Under the pieces are notes generated by a model that did no database searches, was not told the origin of the DNA, and worked only from the letters and a program-made list of their open reading frames with translations. Source: Alphaproteobacteria bacterium (GTDB taxonomy: Bacteria; Pseudomonadota; Alphaproteobacteria; Caulobacterales; Hyphomonadaceae). From it: a stretch of 64,000 nt of DNA. This document shows positions 54,700 to 62,946 of this stretch, piece by piece. Positions within the stretch are counted from its first letter, which is position 1. Each line of letters starts with the position of its first letter. Where the stretch lies: positions 1 through 64,000 of the forward strand of contig JAHJYW010000014.1 of NCBI GenBank assembly GCA_018827375.1, written 5' to 3'. The position numbers and the translations under genes are program-made.

Positions 54700-56148
54700 T
54701 TACCTGGTCAGTTCAATCGACAGGAACTGATCAAACCAGCCTGCATCGCCGCGCCGCTTCACGCGCAGGAGCAGGGGTTGCTGCGGCGTCATCATCGCCG
54801 TTTCGACACGGGACACCGTGTCGGTGATGGTCGCGACCTTGTTGAAGTTCACTTCCACGATAACGTCACCGCGGTTGAGCTTGCCGAATGAGCGCCCGCG
54901 TGAGCTGACGCCTGTAACGACGACGCCATCAACGTCTTTCGGGATGCCGAAGCGGCGGCGGATATCATCATCGATGCTGGCCAGTTCGGCGCCGAGATCA
55001 TTGCTGCTGGCCGGGCCATCGGGCAGGATCTGAGCGGGCGTGCTGTCTTCATCGTCTTCCAGCTCGCCCAGTGTCACGGAGATCGTGCGGGCCTTGCCAT
55101 CGCGGATGATCGCGAGGGGCACGGTCTTGCCAATCGGCTCGTCGGAGATGAGGCGGGTCATTTCGCGGACACTGGCAATCGCCTGGCCATCGAATTTGAG
55201 CACGAGATCGCCGACTTCAAGCTTGGCCTTGTCGGCTGGACCGTTATCGGAGATGCGCGTGATGATGACGCCGCCCTTGCCTTTGGCCTTGTAGGCCTTG
55301 ACGAGTGCCTCATCTGCATCCTGAACATTCACGCCCAGCCACGAGCGGCGCACGCGACCATGCTCGACCAGCTGCTGCGAAATGCGTTTCACGAGATTGG
55401 ACGGTACCGAAAAGCCGATGCCGACAGAGCCACCCGTCGGCGAGATGATCGCCGTGTTCACGCCCACGACTTCGCCGCCGAGATTGAACAGGGGACCGCC
55501 AGAGTTGCCCCGGTTGATGGCGGCATCGGTCTGGATGAAGTCATCGGATCGACCGGAGTTGAGGTCGCGGTTGCGGGCCGAGATGATGCCGGCGGATACC
55601 GAGCCGCCAAAGCCGAACGGGTTGCCGATGGCAATAACCCAGTCGCCGACTTCTGCTTTGTCGCTGTCGGCAAGATCCACGAAGAGGAGGGGCGTGTTGC
55701 TCTTGACCTTGAGCACGGCAAGATCAGTGTCGCGGTCGCGCCCGATCAGTGTCGCCTTGAGCACGCGCCCGTCAGAGAAATTGACCTCGATCTCGTCGGC
55801 ATTATCGATCACGTGATTATTGGTGATGATGATGCCATCGGCGCTGATCACAAAGCCGGAACCGAGTGAGCCCTGGCGCTGGAAGCCATCCTCGTCGCGG
55901 CCGAAGAATTCGTTGAAGCGCTCCATGGGCGAGCCTTCAGGGAAGGTCGGTAGGCCATTCGGCGCAATTGTCTGCTGGGTCGAGATGTTCACGACCGCTG
56001 GCATGAGTCGTTTCGACAGTTCGCGAAAGCTGTCCGGCTGCACTGTCTGGTCTACGCCGACGACCGGCTGCGACAGGCTTTGCTGAGCGAAAGCCGGCAG
56101 CCCGGAGGCAAGGATGAAACCGAGGGCGGCGAGTGCCGGAATGCGCAT
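54700..56148 (-). CDS. Do-family periplasmic serine protease (DegP/DegQ/MucD type)
   Basis: A 482-residue trypsin-like protease with a Sec signal (FILASGLPAFAQQ). The triad is seen as IIITNNHVIDNADEI (His), DTDLAVLKV (Asp) and NRGNSGGPLFNLGG (Ser). Two PDZ domains follow (~280-370 and ~390-470). It degrades or refolds misfolded periplasmic proteins. It is the last gene of the hflK-hflC-DUF2065 set, with 78 bp between it and the DUF2065 gene. Which of the DegP-type paralogues this is cannot be decided. Confidence 0.93.
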   Translation of the reverse strand: MRIPALAALGFILASGLPAFAQQSLSQPVVGVDQTVQPDSFRELSKRLMPAVVNISTQQTIAPNGLPTFPEGSPMERFNEFFGRDEDGFQRQGSLGSGFVISADGIIITNNHVIDNADEIEVNFSDGRVLKATLIGRDRDTDLAVLKVKSNTPLLFVDLADSDKAEVGDWVIAIGNPFGFGGSVSAGIISARNRDLNSGRSDDFIQTDAAINRGNSGGPLFNLGGEVVGVNTAIISPTGGSVGIGFSVPSNLVKRISQQLVEHGRVRRSWLGVNVQDADEALVKAYKAKGKGGVIITRISDNGPADKAKLEVGDLVLKFDGQAIASVREMTRLISDEPIGKTVPLAIIRDGKARTISVTLGELEDDEDSTPAQILPDGPASSNDLGAELASIDDDIRRRFGIPKDVDGVVVTGVSSRGRSFGKLNRGDVIVEVNFNKVATITDTVSRVETAMMTPQQPLLLRVKRRGDAGWFDQFLSIELTR

Positions 56149-56226
56149 GGACCAGAGGGCTCCTGAGAGTCGGATGTTGCTCGTATCCTGATCAGTATGG
56201 CGCTTTGCGCCCCTGTTGCAACAGGC

Positions 56227-56427
56227 TCAGGCGCCTTGCACTGCAAAGACAACAAGCAGGGCGCCAAAGACCGCCGAGGCAAGTCCCGCAAAGGCGACAT
56301 CGCGGCTCGACATTTCTGCGAGGCGAGCGGCCATGCGGCGCATGAAGTCGGGGGCGATCGCGTAGATCGCCCCCTCCAGAAAGAACCATAGGCCGGCCGC
56401 AGCCAGCATCAGGTATAAGGTGGACAC
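56227..56427 (-). CDS. DUF2065 small membrane protein
   Basis: A 66-residue protein with two hydrophobic helices: LYLMLAAAGLWFFLEGAIYAIAPDFMRRMAARLAEM and FAGLASAVFGALLVVFAVQ. This is the DUF2065 pattern, commonly encoded immediately after hflC. Its function is unknown, but the conserved neighbourhood ties it to the HflKC-protease membrane quality-control module. It lies 12 bp after hflC. Confidence 0.8.
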   Translation of the reverse strand: MSTLYLMLAAAGLWFFLEGAIYAIAPDFMRRMAARLAEMSSRDVAFAGLASAVFGALLVVFAVQGA

Positions 56428-56439
56428 AGGCCCGACACC

Positions 56440-57336
56440 CTAGCGGGAACCGCCATTGACGCGGGCGCTCTCGATGAACTCATCGCAGATGCCGAGGCCT
56501 TTTGGGGCGACGATCACCTGGGTGCCTTCCTGAATGGCCTTGTCACAGGCAATCAGGGCGCGCTGGAAGCGGAAGAATTCCGGGTCCTTATTGTACGCAT
56601 TGGCATAGACTTCAGTGGATTTCGCATCGCCTTCACCGCGGATCATTTGCCCCTGTTCGCGCGCCTGGGCCTCGATGACCGTTTTCTCGCGGCTGGCTTG
56701 GGCACGGATCAGACGGGACTTCTCTTCGCCCTCGGCGCGGATACGCTGGGCTTCCTGAAAGCGGGCCGACTGCATACGGCTGTAGACGCCCTGAGCCACT
56801 TCCTGCGGCAGGTCGGCCTGACGAATGCGGACGTCAATGATATCAATACCATCATCCGACAGCTGTTCGTTCACCTTGACCCGGATGCGGTCCATCAGCT
56901 GCGAACGCTGGCCGGAAATGATTTCCGGCACGGGCACGTCACCGAGTTCTTCACGGATGGTCGAGTTGGTGATCTGGTTGAGCTGGCTCGCCGCTGCCAA
57001 TTCTGTGCGGAAACGCTGGTAGAACTTCAGCGGATCCTTGATACGCCAGCGCACGAAAGCGTCCACGGAAAGACGACGCTGGTCAGAGGCCAGCACTTCG
57101 ATGTTCTGGATATCAAGTCCGATATTCTTCTTGTCGAGTTTTTCGACCTGCTGGATCAGCGGAATCTTGAAGTAGAGACCAGCCTGATCCTGGCCCGCTG
57201 CGTTATACACCTGCTTGGGCTCGCCGACTTGAAGCATCAAGGCCTGTTCGTCCTGACGGACAACGAAAAAAGAGTTCATGAGCACCAGCAGCACAGCGCC
57301 GGCGATGATGATCGTAAGCCATCCAAATGTACGCAT
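56440..57336 (-). CDS. hflC: HflC, SPFH-domain regulator of FtsH
   Basis: A 298-residue membrane-anchored SPFH/prohibitin protein. One N-terminal membrane segment (GWLTIIIAGAVLLVLMNSFFVV) and the band-7 domain containing VRQDEQALMLQVG and FVRWRIKDPLKFYQ are followed by a long coiled-coil and a helical tail. HflC and HflK form a membrane cage around the FtsH protease. The start overlaps the hflK stop (TAATG) on the minus strand, so the two are co-translated. Confidence 0.95.
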   Translation of the reverse strand: MRTFGWLTIIIAGAVLLVLMNSFFVVRQDEQALMLQVGEPKQVYNAAGQDQAGLYFKIPLIQQVEKLDKKNIGLDIQNIEVLASDQRRLSVDAFVRWRIKDPLKFYQRFRTELAAASQLNQITNSTIREELGDVPVPEIISGQRSQLMDRIRVKVNEQLSDDGIDIIDVRIRQADLPQEVAQGVYSRMQSARFQEAQRIRAEGEEKSRLIRAQASREKTVIEAQAREQGQMIRGEGDAKSTEVYANAYNKDPEFFRFQRALIACDKAIQEGTQVIVAPKGLGICDEFIESARVNGGSR

Positions 57337-58463
57337 TATTGCTGTCCTCCGTTCGTGGTCCGCTGTGTTCGTTCCAGCGGCAAGTAGGGTACGGCGCCCG
57401 ATTCCTGATCCATGATCAGCTTGTCGGAGCGTTCAAGCACGCGTTCCATCGTCTCGAGGTACATGCGTTCACGCGTGACGCGGGGCGCCTTGCGGTATTC
57501 CTCGTAAATCTGCTCGAAGCGTGACGCTTCACCCTGTGCGTCGGCCAGAACCTGATCGCGATAGGCTTCGGATTCCTGCAGGATACGCTGCGCGGTACCG
57601 CGGGCCTGTGGAACGACTTCGTTGGCGAACTGGGTGGCCTGGTTCACATTGGTTTCGGCGTCCTGTTCGGCGACGTTCACGTCATTAAACGCCTCGATCA
57701 CCTGTTGTGGCGGATCTGACTTGTCGATTGTGATGGACAGAACCTGAATGCCAGCGCGGTAATCGTCGAGCAGGGCCTGGACCTGTTTGCGCGCTTCCTG
57801 CTGGACCACGTCACGTTCGGTCGTGATGACGCTTTGCAGGCGCGTCTTGCCGACGACCTCACGCATAACGGATTCAGCGACCTGTTCGACAGCCTCGTTG
57901 GGATTTTTCACGTTCAGGATGAAGTTTTCAGGGTGTTCAGAATCGACCTTCCAGAACACGGAAAACTGAATATCGACGATGTTTTCGTCCTGCGTCAGCA
58001 TCAGGCTCTCTTCAAGCGTGTTACCAATACGGGTTTCCTTGCGGTTTTCGACCTCGACGAGAACATGTTCCTCAAGGGGGGCAGGCAGATGAAAGTGCAG
58101 GCCGGGTCCAAAATTTGTCTGCCATTTGCCAAAGCGGAATACGGCAGCTTGCTGGGTCGGGTCGACCATGACCACACTTGTGGACAGCCAGCCGAGCAAG
58201 GCGATGCCCACGAGAACGACAAAGCCTAGCGGGCCGAAGTTGGGGCCCGTGGTTCCGCCGCCGCGTCGTCCGCCACCGCCACCATTGCCGTTAGAGCGCT
58301 TGCGAAAGCGCTCCTGCATGCGTTTCATCTGGGCTTCGAGGTCGTTATTGTTGCCTCCGCCGCTACTCGGGCGGGTCCAGGGCGATCCGGCATCCTTGCC
58401 GGGTTCGTCTTCGGATCCGCCGCCCCATGGGCCACCGGATTTGTTCTTGTCATCCCAGGGCAT
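57336..58463 (-). CDS. hflK: HflK, SPFH-domain regulator of FtsH
   Basis: A 375-residue SPFH protein. The N-terminal cytoplasmic region is rich in Gly/Arg/Lys (GPWGGGSEDEPGKDAG and GNGGGGGRRGGG), with one membrane segment (FGPLGFVVLVGIALLGWLSTSVV). The band-7 domain contains MVDPTQQAAVFRFGKW and LVEVENRKETRIG. The start ATG 58463 is preferred to the longer frame at 58520. It is divergent from mrp. Confidence 0.95.
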   Translation of the reverse strand: MPWDDKNKSGGPWGGGSEDEPGKDAGSPWTRPSSGGGNNNDLEAQMKRMQERFRKRSNGNGGGGGRRGGGTTGPNFGPLGFVVLVGIALLGWLSTSVVMVDPTQQAAVFRFGKWQTNFGPGLHFHLPAPLEEHVLVEVENRKETRIGNTLEESLMLTQDENIVDIQFSVFWKVDSEHPENFILNVKNPNEAVEQVAESVMREVVGKTRLQSVITTERDVVQQEARKQVQALLDDYRAGIQVLSITIDKSDPPQQVIEAFNDVNVAEQDAETNVNQATQFANEVVPQARGTAQRILQESEAYRDQVLADAQGEASRFEQIYEEYRKAPRVTRERMYLETMERVLERSDKLIMDQESGAVPYLPLERTQRTTNGGQQ

Positions 58464-58559
58464 AGCCCCTCCTGTCTTGTTTCGTAAGCTTCTATATAGG
58501 GTGTTGCGTGATATGTGCATGCCTCAATCGGGGCTTCAAGGACGCAGGAGTCGCATCTG

Positions 58560-59723
58560 GTGTTTGGTTCGAAGGAAAAATCCCGCCGAAAACTGGCCGG
58601 GCAAGTGCGTGAAGCGCTTGGCGCGCCGGACTGGCTGGAGTCTGTCGACGTGGATGAGTCGGGACGCGCAATCCTAGTATTGCTAGCGGATCCAGCCGAT
58701 CAGGCCGGCGCCGAGGCCCGGCGAATCGAGGCCGAAGGACGGGCGGAACTCGTGCCTGGCGTCCGGGCGGTGACCAGTATCCTGACGGCCCATGTGACGG
58801 CGCCAACTCATTCACATGTAAACCCACATGTTAAGCTAGAATCGGCCCCCCGGCGGGTATCCAAGGGTGCGCGCCTGTCTGATGAGGCGATGCAGCAAGG
58901 GGCACCGACGCAGGCCGCCGGTATACCGAAGATTGCCGGTATTGACCGTATTCTTGTCGTCGCCAGTGCCAAGGGCGGGGTTGGCAAGTCCACCGTGGCG
59001 GTCAATCTCGCGGCGGCAATGGCCAAGGCGGGGATGAAAGTCGGCCTGCTCGACGCAGATGTGTACGGCCCGTCAATTCCGACGATGCTCGGCATGCAGG
59101 ATGCGCAGCCTGAGACCGCGGCCTCGAAGAAACTGGTGCCGGTGGAGGCCTTTGGGCTGAAGACTCTGTCGATCGGCTATCTGTCGGATCCTGATGCTCC
59201 CATGATCTGGCGTGGGCCGATCGTGATGTCGGCAATTTCGCAAATGCTGAATGATGCCGAATGGGGCGAACTGGACGTGCTGGTAATCGACACACCGCCG
59301 GGCACTGGTGACGCGCAGCTGGCGATTGCCCAGCGCGTGCCGGTGACGGCTGCGGTGATCGTGACCACCCCGCAGGAAGTGGCGCTGGCCGATGTGCGGC
59401 GTGGGGCGGCGATGTTCACGAAGACGGCTGTGCCCGTGCTCGGCATCGTCGAGACCATGAGCTGGTTCGAGGACCCGGCGGGCAACCGCCATTACCTCAT
59501 GGGCGAGGGCGGCGGCGCAGCTATGGCCAAGACGCTGGGCCTGCCGCTGCTGGGGCAAATACCGATGCTTCAGACGATCCGCGAGGGCGGCGATGCGGGC
59601 AAGCCGGCGGCGCTTGCGGGCGGCGAGCCCGGCCGTATTTTCCACGAACTCGCCCGCACTGTGGCTGTCGGCCTCGATACGCTGGAAACGAAGCCTGCCC
59701 CCGAAATCGTCTTCGAGGACTAG
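58560..59723 (+). CDS. mrp: Mrp/NBP35-family iron-sulfur carrier ATPase
   Basis: A 387-residue protein. An N-terminal MIP18-like domain (residues ~1-90) and a variable linker (HSHVNPHVKLESAPRR) are followed by the deviant Walker ATPase domain with VVASAKGGVGKSTVAVNLAAAMA (near residue 140) and DVLVIDTPPGTGDAQLAIAQ. The C-terminal cluster-binding CxxC expected after ETMSWF is absent; the sequence is FEDPAGNRHY. GTG 58560 has GCAGGAG upstream. It probably delivers Fe-S clusters. Confidence 0.9.
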   Translation: MFGSKEKSRRKLAGQVREALGAPDWLESVDVDESGRAILVLLADPADQAGAEARRIEAEGRAELVPGVRAVTSILTAHVTAPTHSHVNPHVKLESAPRRVSKGARLSDEAMQQGAPTQAAGIPKIAGIDRILVVASAKGGVGKSTVAVNLAAAMAKAGMKVGLLDADVYGPSIPTMLGMQDAQPETAASKKLVPVEAFGLKTLSIGYLSDPDAPMIWRGPIVMSAISQMLNDAEWGELDVLVIDTPPGTGDAQLAIAQRVPVTAAVIVTTPQEVALADVRRGAAMFTKTAVPVLGIVETMSWFEDPAGNRHYLMGEGGGAAMAKTLGLPLLGQIPMLQTIREGGDAGKPAALAGGEPGRIFHELARTVAVGLDTLETKPAPEIVFED

Positions 59724-59731
59724 GCACCGCT

Positions 59732-60640
59732 TCAGGCGTTGAAGTTCAGCACCAGGCCCGGTTCCGGCCAGCGGCACTTGATGAGCTGGCCTGTGCTGGA
59801 GAGTGTCAGCCAGGCATCCTGCATGTCGGCCCCGCCAAATGCGATATTGGTGACAAGCATGTCCGGGAAGGCGGTGTGGCTGAAATCGCCCTGCGGCGTG
59901 ATCGTCGTGATGCCGCCATTGAGGATGGTGGCGACGCAGACATTGCCCGCAGCTGTCATTGCCAGGCTGTCAAAGTATTGGAGGCCCGGCATGGTTGCGA
60001 CAACGCGTCCGCCATTGAACGGGCTGGCAGGCTTGATCTCGCCGGGCGCGGCCAGGTCGAATGCCCACATGCGGCCGGTCATCGTGTCGGCCATGAAGAC
60101 GGTCTGCTCGTCGGGCGAGAGGCCGACGCCATTCGGGCTGGAATAGTGGAAATCGAGCTCTTTCGCTTCCGATGCGCCCTTGGCCAGGAAGAAGAGGCCG
60201 CCATAGTCGCGGTGGCGGGAATACGATTTGCCATGGTCGGTGAAGTAGAGGTTGCCGGCCTTGTCGAAGACGAGATCGTTCGGGCCTTTCAGCTTGTTGC
60301 CATCGACCGTGTCGAGCACGCGCTCAACCTTGCCGGTGGAGAGGTCGATGCGCTCGATGCGGCCGCCGGAATAATCGTCTGCTGCGTTACCGGGGATCAG
60401 CAGGCCTTCGACATTCGCCCACTGAAAGCCGCCATTGTTGCAGCACCAGAGCGCGCCGTCCGGGCCGATGGCGAGGCCGTTTGGGCCGCCGCCGGGCGTC
60501 GCCACGACTTCTGACTTGCCCTTGCCCCAGTGGCGCGAGATCTGGCCTTTCTGGATTTCAACGACGATGACCGAGCCGTCTGACATGACGACGGGACCTT
60601 CCGGGAAGCCGAGACCATCGGCTACGAGTTCGAAATCCAT
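59732..60640 (-). CDS. SMP-30/gluconolactonase-family protein
   Basis: A 302-residue six-bladed beta-propeller. GLGFPEGPVVMSDGSVIVVEI, GPNGLAIGPDGALWCCNNGG, GPNDLVFDKAGNLYFTDHGKSY and NGVGLSPDEQTVFMADTMTGRM match the SMP-30/gluconolactonase pattern with divalent-metal ligands. Substrates are sugar lactones or related molecules in known members. ATG 60640 is preferred with GGAGGAAC upstream. It is convergent with mrp. Confidence 0.85.
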   Translation of the reverse strand: MDFELVADGLGFPEGPVVMSDGSVIVVEIQKGQISRHWGKGKSEVVATPGGGPNGLAIGPDGALWCCNNGGFQWANVEGLLIPGNAADDYSGGRIERIDLSTGKVERVLDTVDGNKLKGPNDLVFDKAGNLYFTDHGKSYSRHRDYGGLFFLAKGASEAKELDFHYSSPNGVGLSPDEQTVFMADTMTGRMWAFDLAAPGEIKPASPFNGGRVVATMPGLQYFDSLAMTAAGNVCVATILNGGITTITPQGDFSHTAFPDMLVTNIAFGGADMQDAWLTLSSTGQLIKCRWPEPGLVLNFNA

Positions 60641-60753
60641 GCGTGTTCCTCCTTGTTTTGGAGGCACACTAGGCGGCGTGAGGATGGGCTGCAACGGATG
60701 ACGCAAGGGCGCTTGTCCCGCGTCTGGCAGACCATTTCCGGCTTAGTCCGGGA

Positions 60754-61302
60754 TCAGGAATCTGTTTCGGCGTGGCTTGGGGCGTGAACGCGCTCAAGCT
60801 TGCGGATCGTATAGGCAAAATCATTGCCGTCGGTGGCCTCGAAATGCTCTGCCGTACGCTCCTGCCATTCATCCTCTGCCAGCTCAGGGAAAAACGCATC
60901 GCCCTCGGGATAGGATTCGACATCCGTCAGGTAGATGCGGTCGGCGAGCGGCAGGGCCAGCGTGTAGATGGCTTCGCCGCCGATCACGAAGGCTTCCTGC
61001 CGACCGTCGCGTGCAGCGACAGCCCGCGCAGCATTCATGGCCGCGATGAAGTTGGAATAGACGCGGGCGCCGGGGGCATCATAGGTCCAGTCACGGGTCA
61101 TCACGATATTTTCGCGGCCGGGTAGGGGGCGCTTTGGCAGGCTTTCCCAGGTCTTGCGACCCATGATGATGGGATTGCCCATGGTTATGCGCTTGAAAAA
61201 CATCATATCGCCCTTGAGGCGCCATGGCAGTTCGCCAGCCGCGCCAATGACGCCATTTCGCCCGCGGGCGACAATCAGGCTGAGTTTCACATCGTTTTGC
61301 AT
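60754..61302 (-). CDS. folA: Dihydrofolate reductase
   Basis: A 182-residue DHFR. KLSLIVARGRNGVIGAAGELPWRLKGDMMFFKRITMGNPIIMGRKTWESLP is the classical N-terminal half. IVMTRDW, VIGGEAIYTLALPLADRIYLTDVESYPEGDAFFPEL complete it. It regenerates tetrahydrofolate for thymidylate and purine synthesis. TTG 61317 would add five residues. It is divergent from the VUT transporter gene. Confidence 0.95.
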   Translation of the reverse strand: MQNDVKLSLIVARGRNGVIGAAGELPWRLKGDMMFFKRITMGNPIIMGRKTWESLPKRPLPGRENIVMTRDWTYDAPGARVYSNFIAAMNAARAVAARDGRQEAFVIGGEAIYTLALPLADRIYLTDVESYPEGDAFFPELAEDEWQERTAEHFEATDGNDFAYTIRKLERVHAPSHAETDS

Positions 61303-61447
61303 GGCTGAGGTATGCAACTTTCAGTTTTTTCGTTGACGCACGGCTTTTTTGCCTCGCCTTGTTAAGCATGTGGAACACATTCTTTGTGGCTGTAATCAAC
61401 TGGATTTGTCAGATATCCGTCACGAAACGCAGTCGCAGGGGCATGGC

Positions 61448-62113
61448 GTGCTGAATTCATTTATCTCGATAATCACTAACGGCAATACAGGACAGGCGCT
61501 TCCGGTTTTCGCCGCGCTGGCCCTCACCTTTACGGCGATTTACATGCTCCAAGGGCGAGCTTGGGCGCTGATGTATGTCGCTTTGATACCTTTTCTGAAC
61601 TGGTCATTTGGCGTGATCCCTGAATTCCAGATTCTCGACAAAAGTGCGACCTGGACCCATGGTCTGTCGCTGCACCCGATGACCATTGTGACCGGCATGG
61701 TTTTCGTCGTGCGCGACTTCGTTCAGCGCGAGATGGGGCACCGCGTGCTGGCTGTGATGGCGATGGCGGTGGCCTGGTCATTCTTCTATGCATGGCCCGT
61801 GATCGCGCTGGCGAGCGGCGTGGCCTTCGCGATTTCCGAGGGCGTGGACTGGCTGATGTTCACCTTCACCAAGTATCGCCTGTCGACCCGTATCCTTCTG
61901 TCGAGTGCACTGGCGGCCCCCGTCGATACGACCGTCTTCCTTTATGGCGCAGACCTCGCCAAGCAGATTGAATTCGGGGCGGAGCCCGGCAATTCGCTGC
62001 ACATCGCGAACTGGGTTGTCTTTGTCATCGGCAAGATGGTGGGCGCCGTGGCGGTGTCGATGATCATGCGGCGGCGGGAAGACCTCGGCCTGACGGATCC
62101 GGCCGAGGCCTGA
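61448..62113 (+). CDS. VUT-family (queuosine precursor-type) transporter
   Basis: A 221-residue membrane protein with about six segments. The motif VRDFVQREMGHRVLAVMAMAVAWSFFY and the segment FAISEGVDWLMFTFTKYRLSTRILLSSALAAPVDTTVF are typical of the VUT/YhhQ family, whose members transport queuosine precursors. The open frame extends to 61349, but GTG 61448, with AGGGGC upstream, avoids a hydrophilic Cys-rich extension. Which precursor is imported is not deducible. Confidence 0.78.
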   Translation: MLNSFISIITNGNTGQALPVFAALALTFTAIYMLQGRAWALMYVALIPFLNWSFGVIPEFQILDKSATWTHGLSLHPMTIVTGMVFVVRDFVQREMGHRVLAVMAMAVAWSFFYAWPVIALASGVAFAISEGVDWLMFTFTKYRLSTRILLSSALAAPVDTTVFLYGADLAKQIEFGAEPGNSLHIANWVVFVIGKMVGAVAVSMIMRRREDLGLTDPAEA

Positions 62114-62117
62114 AGCG

Positions 62118-62804
62118 TCAGGACGGATCTTTTTCGAGAAGCCCGAAACGTGCCTTCATGCCGGCAAGTCCAGCGCCGACCAGCGGCGCGAGCAGGAAGA
62201 GCCAGAGCTGGGACATTGCCGGTCCGCCCGCGAACAGGGCCGGGCCAAAGCTGCGCGCAGGGTTTACCGACACGCCTGTGACCTGGATGCCGACAATGTG
62301 GATGGCTGTCAGCGTCAGGCCGATGGACAGGCCTGCCATTGGAGTCGGCGCGGCGAGGTTTGTCGAACCAAGGATGACGACCAGGAACAGGAAGGTGGCG
62401 ACCACCTCAAAGATGATGGCGGCTATCAATCCATATTCACCCAGATAGCCGGGTCCCCAACCGTTCTGGCCGAGCCCGTTGACGGCGACATCATAGCCCG
62501 TCTTGCCGCTCGCGATGAGTAAGAGGATGCCGGCACCGATCGTGGCGCCAATGAACTGCGCGAGCCAGTAGGTGAGCATGGTCTTGCCGTCCATGCGCCC
62601 CGCGACGAAGGCGCCGAAGCTGACTGCCGGGTTCACGTGGCAGCCGGAGATGTGGCCGATGCCATAGGCCATGGCCACAATGGCAAGGCCGAAGGCGAAG
62701 GCGATGCCGAGTTGTCCGACTTGGTCACCGGCCAGAACGGCCGAACCGCAACCAAAAAGAACAAGAGTCAGGGTGCCGATCAGCTCGGCTGCAAAGACTT
62801 TCAT
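62118..62804 (-). CDS. aqpZ: Aquaporin Z
   Basis: A 228-residue major intrinsic protein with six membrane helices. The two NPA motifs are HVNPAVSFGAFV and SVNPARSFGPALF. Arg after the second NPA (NPARS) and His in loop B point to the water-selective AqpZ branch. FAAELIGTLTLVLFGCGSAV is a family N-terminus. ATG 62804 with GGGAGGGAAACC upstream is preferred over the longer frame to 62897. It is divergent from the TonB receptor gene. Confidence 0.92.
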   Translation of the reverse strand: MKVFAAELIGTLTLVLFGCGSAVLAGDQVGQLGIAFAFGLAIVAMAYGIGHISGCHVNPAVSFGAFVAGRMDGKTMLTYWLAQFIGATIGAGILLLIASGKTGYDVAVNGLGQNGWGPGYLGEYGLIAAIIFEVVATFLFLVVILGSTNLAAPTPMAGLSIGLTLTAIHIVGIQVTGVSVNPARSFGPALFAGGPAMSQLWLFLLAPLVGAGLAGMKARFGLLEKDPS

Positions 62805-62910
62805 GGTTTCCCTCCCAGGAATATGGCGGCCCCACGCCGCCAGTCTGGAAATTTGCTGCAGTTTCGGGATTTCGGCAATTGACATGTTGTGATGCACAGC
62901 TAAAAAAGTG

Positions 62911-62931
62911 AAACGTTATTCTATTACATAA
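62911..62931 (+). promoter_or_regulatory. Candidate Zur-type operator
   Basis: GTTAT (62915-62919), three bases, ATTAC (62923-62927), with A-rich flanks. This is an imperfect palindrome of the AT-rich type bound by Zur. It lies 20 bp before the ATG of a ZnuD-like receptor. The assignment is inference. Confidence 0.3.
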
Positions 62932-62946
62932 AACAGGTTTCCTCCC

